DNA of 60,000 nt, from assembly GCA_030704615.1 (NCBI GenBank), contig CM060733.1, positions 23,624,001 through 23,684,000 of the forward strand, given 5' to 3'. The notes under the pieces were generated by a model that worked only from the letters and a program-made list of their open reading frames with translations, ran no database searches and was not told where the DNA came from. Position 1 is the stretch's first letter. Each line of letters opens with the position of its first letter. This stretch comes from Takakia lepidozioides. Its lineage: Eukaryota; Streptophyta; Takakiopsida; Takakiales; Takakiaceae. The translations under genes were made by a program, and so were the position numbers. Below, in pieces: positions 55,325 through 60,000 of the stretch.

Positions 55325-56894
55325 CATCAGCGTAAAACATTATCGTACCTTGTAAAAGTCGGTGGGACCGATGCGTGAGAGAAAACTGCCCTCGGGAACA
55401 TGAACCACCATGAATCGTATTTCAAATGCATCAAAAACCTGCCAATCTCCGTTGCTAATGAATTAATTCAAGAGAGCTTACCCTAGGCCGAGTAAACGAG
55501 TACTAAGATCTTTCATTGTATATCAGGAAAGTTGCCATCAAGGATCATATCTCCAGCCAACAACTCAACAGGTGATTGCACGCCAATGGTCGCCAGACCT
55601 ATTCAGTAATTATGGCATTTCAATAGAAACGATGTAAACAAAACTAGTTGCATCTCAACATTCTCCATTACCTGTGCCAAGGGGGTGGCCTGAAGCCTAT
55701 GCGAAGACAGACCCGGGAAAAGAGATGGTCCGGAATCAAAGTGATAGAATAGATTGAATGTCAAAAAAATGTGAGAAGATTCGCCTGCAGTCTCTATCCC
55801 TAGATCATAACGAAACTTCAGCAGGTCTATACACGACTCGTGTGAGCTGTGTCTTTCAGGTTCTCGTGCTTGACATGTAGTTTGTTAGAGCATCTCCACC
55901 GGGGGTACACTAAACACCACTGCACGGTAACCTCCCGCGGCCTCGAACACTCCCCTCCCCCAGCGGCAACTCCATCAAACTACCCTGCACATGTAATTTT
56001 TGATGACGTGCCTTGCTGCGGAGGGACCACTTGGCAGACACCACCTTACAGACAGGCATCTTTGATCTTCGTGCACACGGTACTTGCCCGCTAGAACTGT
56101 CCATTCTCTACGGCTTCCAACCATATCTGGCTCCAATATCACATGCTGTCAACTTTGCCGGAATCATCGTACACTTCTCTTTCAACATGAACAGTTCCAA
56201 CTTCAAGGTTCCAAGCTTCTACAGAGAACGTCCTCCTGCACAACAACGAGACCATTGCCACCCGCAACTTTGCAGAGGGGCCTTGACTGGGGCGCATAGT
56301 AGAATTTTACTATATCCGTAGTACGATCCATTGGACAACTGGGGCAATGCAAATTGTAGTGCAGAGGTTGGAATATGTGCACTGCAAAACCGTGGAGTAC
56401 GAAAGTAGACAATACGAAACTACACGGACAGAATATCTGCTTGAATGATTGGCGGAATATACTGACAAAGATGATGAGGCTCGGCACCGACTGCTGCATG
56501 AAAGTCTCAAAGGGATTGTCATGCCCACTGCCAGTCATGGGCTCTGCAGAGCACCTATTGGCCTAGCTGCAATGGTCAATTTGCCCACTGCAATTTCGGC
56601 GCGTACATACCGTTGGAAAGTACCGTTACATTGAAGACGTCTTCGGGAAGGTATCCAAAGCTCTACATGTGTCGATTTATGCGATACCCGACCTATCAAT
56701 AGTGGACACATGTCATTTCCTCCGCTAGCCTGCAGGGTAGATGAAGATGAGCACACGAAAAATCCAGTAGGCCCTAAGTTGACAATGTAAAGTAGGCGTG
56801 GGCGCGAGTTTTTCATTCATCCCAAAATTCCAATCGCCGCTTCAAGTACACCTTTTGCAAAGAATCGACATTTCAGAGTGACAAACCGTCCAGA
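55325..56894. other. Intergenic, only weak open frames
   Basis: No gene is supported. GAGCATCTCCACCGGG at about 55,889 resembles ends of some plant DNA transposons, but I find no partner end. The open frames at 56,013-56,321 and 56,203-56,538 overlap on opposite strands and lack recognisable domains. Confidence 0.4.
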
Positions 56895-57293
56895 GTGGCG
56901 AGCAAGCTGGAGGGCTTTAGCACAGACAGGAGTGCGTTCAAGCGTCGCAGAAGGAGGCAGTCTTTGTATTTCACAATTGAGAGACAACGTAGGAAAGCTC
57001 AGGAGAGGATGAAGGAGAAGAGGTTAGGTCGAGAGTTTGAAAGAATGGCAGAGGCATTTAGTAGAGGAGAAGATCGGGAAGAGGGAGAGTTAGTTTTTGT
57101 GGCTGGTGACGAGAATGAGGAAGCGAGCAAGGATAAGGGAACGCAGACGGCGGCCGCAACAGACGCTGAAGCCCAGACTGAGGACAAGCTGGGCAATGAT
57201 GCAGGAACCCTAAGGTTGTTGGTACCCTGCGTTTCTAGTTCTTCTCCACTCCATTCACTGCGAGAAACACAAGAAGAAGCCGTAGCCATCGCG
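56895..57293 (+). CDS. Charged N-terminal exon, possibly of the third ParB/methyltransferase-family gene
   Basis: The ATG at 56,895 opens a frame with a basic cluster (FKRRRRRQSLYF), a coiled Arg/Lys/Glu stretch (RKAQERMKEKRLGREFERM) and an acidic Ala/Thr-rich tail. A GTGAGC donor-like site follows GCCATCGCG at 57,293. Copies 1 and 2 of the family likewise start with a basic exon followed by a low-complexity region. Position upstream of the conserved part (58.2-59.7 kb) on the same strand supports linkage, but no residue-level similarity is visible. It could be a separate gene. Confidence 0.35.
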
Positions 57294-57611
57294 GTGAGCA
57301 GACCTTTACTCCATTTTCCTGCAGTTGAAGCAAAGCTCTTTCATTTGATTCAGGTGTAACCATTCTGCTCGTATGCAGCCTCTCCGAAACCAGGTGGCGG
57401 CGATGGAGAAGGGCAACAGAAGGGATGGATCTGCACCATCAGGCCAAGGCGAGAACCCGACAGAGGTTTGTTAATGCTACTCACATCTGTTTTCGAGTAC
57501 GTTGTCCAAGGTTGTGTCAACGAAACCCTGAAATGCTTTCTCTTTTGCATCATATGTGCTTGCATACAGAAGTAAGAGAGTGCAGGACGCCAGGTTTGAG
57601 AGAGCAACATC

Positions 57612-59966
57612 AGGCTTGCAGTGACGGAAGCCTGTTTCAGAGGTCTCCAGCGGCTTCACATTTCCCATTTTTCTGAATCACCTTGATTATCTGGACTGAA
57701 GCAAAGGCCCCCTCTCATAATGAAAGTAGCGAAACAATGACGTTTTCAGACCTCTAAACTAGGCTTGCGTTGACGCAAGCGTAAAGTGGAGGCGCGCAGA
57801 ATTAATAGCTTGAGCCACTGAATGGCAGATCTTGTATGGGATTCATGATGTGTGAGAAAGAGAGGAGGAACACTAATGGAGGAGTATGTTTTGAAGTCGA
57901 TACATGCTTGCGTTGACGAAATAATGAAACTCAGAGATTGGTTCTTCCCCATTTAAAAGATTTCCACTCTCGGAATGTGTTGCATATGGGTGCTTGCAAG
58001 ACCTCTATATCAGGCTTGCGTTGACGCAAGCCTGATTTCTGAGGCTGGAAGTAACCCATATTTGAATGGGAGTTCTATGTGTTTCTGTTTTCACCTGTTT
58101 CTTATGTCGAGCAGAAGAAGAGGAGGAAGGGCAAAGAACCTGCAATGGCGTAAGCTGTCCAGACAGAAGTGCAGGACACTGATATGGATTACAAGGGCAT
58201 GGCCATCAAGATCAGATCAGGGTCCAAGGTGAAATCAGGACAAGTAATCCGGTCCATGATGGTTATGGAGGCGGGTATGTGTTTGGAACCCCAGTGTTTT
58301 ATGTTTCAGTAGGTGATTCCAATGGAAACGAGAAAGTGGTTGACGAGGGATCATGGCCAAGTGGGATAACTGGTGGAATGAAGTGAATTTGGAGTTCGAA
58401 CAGTCTCTGCCCAGGAGTCTCGAGTTGCAGGTGTATAGTAACAAGATGTTCTTTGTTTGGGACGGGAACCACCGCCTGCTTGCTTGGATGGAGTACATCG
58501 ACAATATGCATCAAGAAGAGAAAGATTGGCACTACTCAGTTGCACGACATGCGTTTTGGATCCGAATAGGAACTACACCCAGCTGCTAACAGCCATGCAT
58601 GATATAAACAAGCGAGTTCTCTCTACATTCACCAGATTCTACTACGAATTCACATTACACTCATTGTCGTGAGGACTCTGTCTTCCATTTGTTCACACTG
58701 GTTTGATTGTGCAGGCAGAGTCTTCCCATGTTACAACAAACCTGGTGCACACATTATCCAGGATGCAAAAGCTCGGAAGAATGCCCATGTCCAGCTTCAA
58801 GACTATTCTCACCTGAGGCCTTCGAGAAGTGCGAGACCTCCAAAAAGGCAGAGACATGGTACACACTCACCAGGGATGCGTTCCTGGAGTACATGTACAC
58901 GGTAAGTCCTGCATTCGAGAGTTGTTTTCTTTTCATACCAGAACATCTGGTCAGGTTTGCGTTGACGCAAGTTTAATTCACTGTGGAGTTTGGGCTCAGG
59001 TTTTCCAGTACACATTTGGGTGACTGACCTCTCTTTTGACCTTGTCCTTGTGTTGGGTAGCAAGAAATTGCTGATGCGGGTGAGCGGGGGAAAGCGGAGT
59101 ACTACGGAAAGACTCCAGAGAGTGAACGCACTGCCTTCGGAATAGAGACGGCAATGACTTTTCACATGAACGAATTCCGAGGGAAGGTGGTGATAGCGTT
59201 CACCAAACAGCTGCGTATAACTGATCCTGGTCTTGGCTCACAGTTTCAGGAAGAGGTCCGCATTCATTGGAGCAAGAACATGAAGCCTGAAATGACACAG
59301 GAGAAGCTGCACCGGCTTGCTATGGCAATGGTAGAGCCTGCAGTAAAAGTGCGTTGGCTTCAGATTTGGAACTCCGAGCCTGTTATTTGCCAGGCAAAAA
59401 GTTTTCCCATGGGCGAGAGGAACGCCACCACTGGAGTCGTAACCCCTTTTCAGTGACCAAGTGTGGGACATCTGGATACATAAAGCCACATTCTGAGCAC
59501 ATGTAAGAATTTATGTATACAGCTCTTCATTACTTGGACTGAGTGTGTTTGAGCTATACATTAGATTCTAATAGAGTGTTCCACGTGCCAGTTGGAGGAG
59601 AGGGCTCAGGAGGTTATGGAGAAATCACTCACAGACTTCAAGATCGTGGTTGGTACACCAGAAGAGTCATTCGAGACCTGGATAAGGAGGTGGAAAGAAA
59701 CCATGCGTTCTTCCGGGAATTCGCTGTGGAAGGTGGCATAAATCGCTCAAACTTGTTCGATGCGCAGCATAATGGCGAGTAGGCGATGAAACGAGTCATA
59801 TACAGGTTTGTTATTCATGCATTAAAATTTTGGAGTGTTGTATTCGTCCTTTGGAACTGCCTCTATTGAGGATTGTGTTAACGCAAGCCTGCCGATCCTG
59901 GTCATTATGTCTTGCAGTCTCCGGTTACCTTGGGTCAGGGATCAGGCTTGCGTTGATGCAAGCCTG
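57612..59966 (+). repeat. Second palindrome family in and around copy 3
   Basis: Copies of a palindrome with core CTTGCGTTGACGCAAG occur at 57,612-57,632 (degenerate), 57,761-57,780, 57,904-57,920 (half), 58,012-58,034, 58,953-58,973, 59,872-59,890 and 59,944-59,966. The best units extend to AGGCTTGCG...CGCAAGCCT. The copy at 58,953 lies in the intron between exons 3 and 4, the others in flanks or probable introns. None is in an exon matched to copies 1 and 2. None of the AAATGCGG family palindromes was seen in this copy. Confidence 0.85.
58130..59745 (+). pseudogene. ParB/methyltransferase-family gene, copy 3 (diverged; methyltransferase part beyond window)
   Basis: Segments line up with copies 1 and 2 in order. 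GGGYVFGTPVFYVSVGDS (about 58,265-58,320) corresponds to GYRLGLPAFYVSLEN. WDNWWNEVNLEFE and KMFFVWDGNHRLLAWMEYI (58,360-58,500) match the ParB-like box. TQLLTAMHDIN (58,579-58,610) matches the end of exon 2. EAFEKCETSKKAETWYTLTR to MYT (58,815-58,900) matches exon 3. TDPGLGSQFQEEV and KLHRLAMAMVEPAVK (59,220-59,348) match exon 4. EVMEKSLTDFKIVVGTPEES (59,610-59,670) matches exon 6. Splice sites (GTAAGT at 58,901, GTGCGT at 59,349) are in equivalent places. Frame changes near 58,345 and 58,550 suggest decay. The methyltransferase exons would lie past 60,000. Confidence 0.65.
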
Positions 59967-60000
59967 ATTTTGGGTGGAATGGAACTTGGTGAATCCAGCC

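Noticed and set aside
55889-55910. DNA transposon end (GAGCATCTCCACCGGG)
   Set aside because: No matching inverted end was found nearby.

Overview
The window looks like repeat-rich nuclear DNA of a land plant, most likely a seed-free one (lycophyte, fern or moss-like; I cannot fix the lineage). The reasons are a spliced dirigent gene, a PPR-E+ pseudogene, TTTAGGG-like interstitial repeats, plant-type copia and gypsy elements, and GT-AG introns. Only the dirigent gene (42.5-43.5 kb) looks intact. Nearly everything else is mobile or decayed.

Layout. 0-1.1 kb: 3' end of a MULE-like transposon (SWIM zinc finger plus terminus), repeated inverted at 9.9-10.8 kb. 1.1-8.4 kb: a 5'-truncated Ty3/gypsy element, in order Gag, protease, a cytosine-5 DNA methyltransferase domain, RT/RNase H, integrase, PHD finger. 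It is one reading frame apart from an 86-bp duplication and is broken by eleven stops, all TAG or TGA. 8.4-9.9 kb: non-coding. 9.9-13.3 kb: a MULE-like transposase on the minus strand. 13.4-29.6 kb: two diverged copies (minus strand) of a ten-exon gene fusing a ParB-like domain (DGNHRLLAW motif) to a beta-class (motif order IV-X-I) amino-methyltransferase fold. They lie among arrays of a palindrome with core AAATGCGGNNCCGCATTT; single palindromes also sit in introns 2, 6 and 7 of both copies. A 500-N gap cuts the last array. 30.1-36.7 kb: a second gypsy element (minus) with two head-to-head LTRs. 36.9-39.2 kb: unrecognised degenerate ORFs. 39.3-40.9 kb: a copia element with an in-frame internal deletion. 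42.5-43.5 kb: the dirigent gene. 44.4-46.2 kb: telomere-like minisatellite. 46.8-49.8 kb: degenerate DUF7869-like and FCP1/NIF-like genes. 50.4-52.8 kb: dispersed and inverted repeats. 54.1-55.3 kb: PPR pseudogene. 56.9-60 kb: a third, plus-strand, more diverged ParB/methyltransferase-family copy whose introns and flanks carry a different palindrome (CTTGCGTTGACGCAAG).

The most interesting signal is the ParB-methyltransferase family together with its palindromes. Two paralogue groups each have their own intronic palindrome, and in one group arrays with about 53-bp or 33-bp period flank the gene. One hypothesis is that the palindromes are cognate binding or methylation sites of the protein their host element encodes. 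The simpler alternative is a fold-back/MITE family that likes these introns. A second notable point is that two unrelated mobile lineages here carry DNA-methyltransferase domains (C5 type in the gypsy element, N4/N6-like in the ParB fusion).
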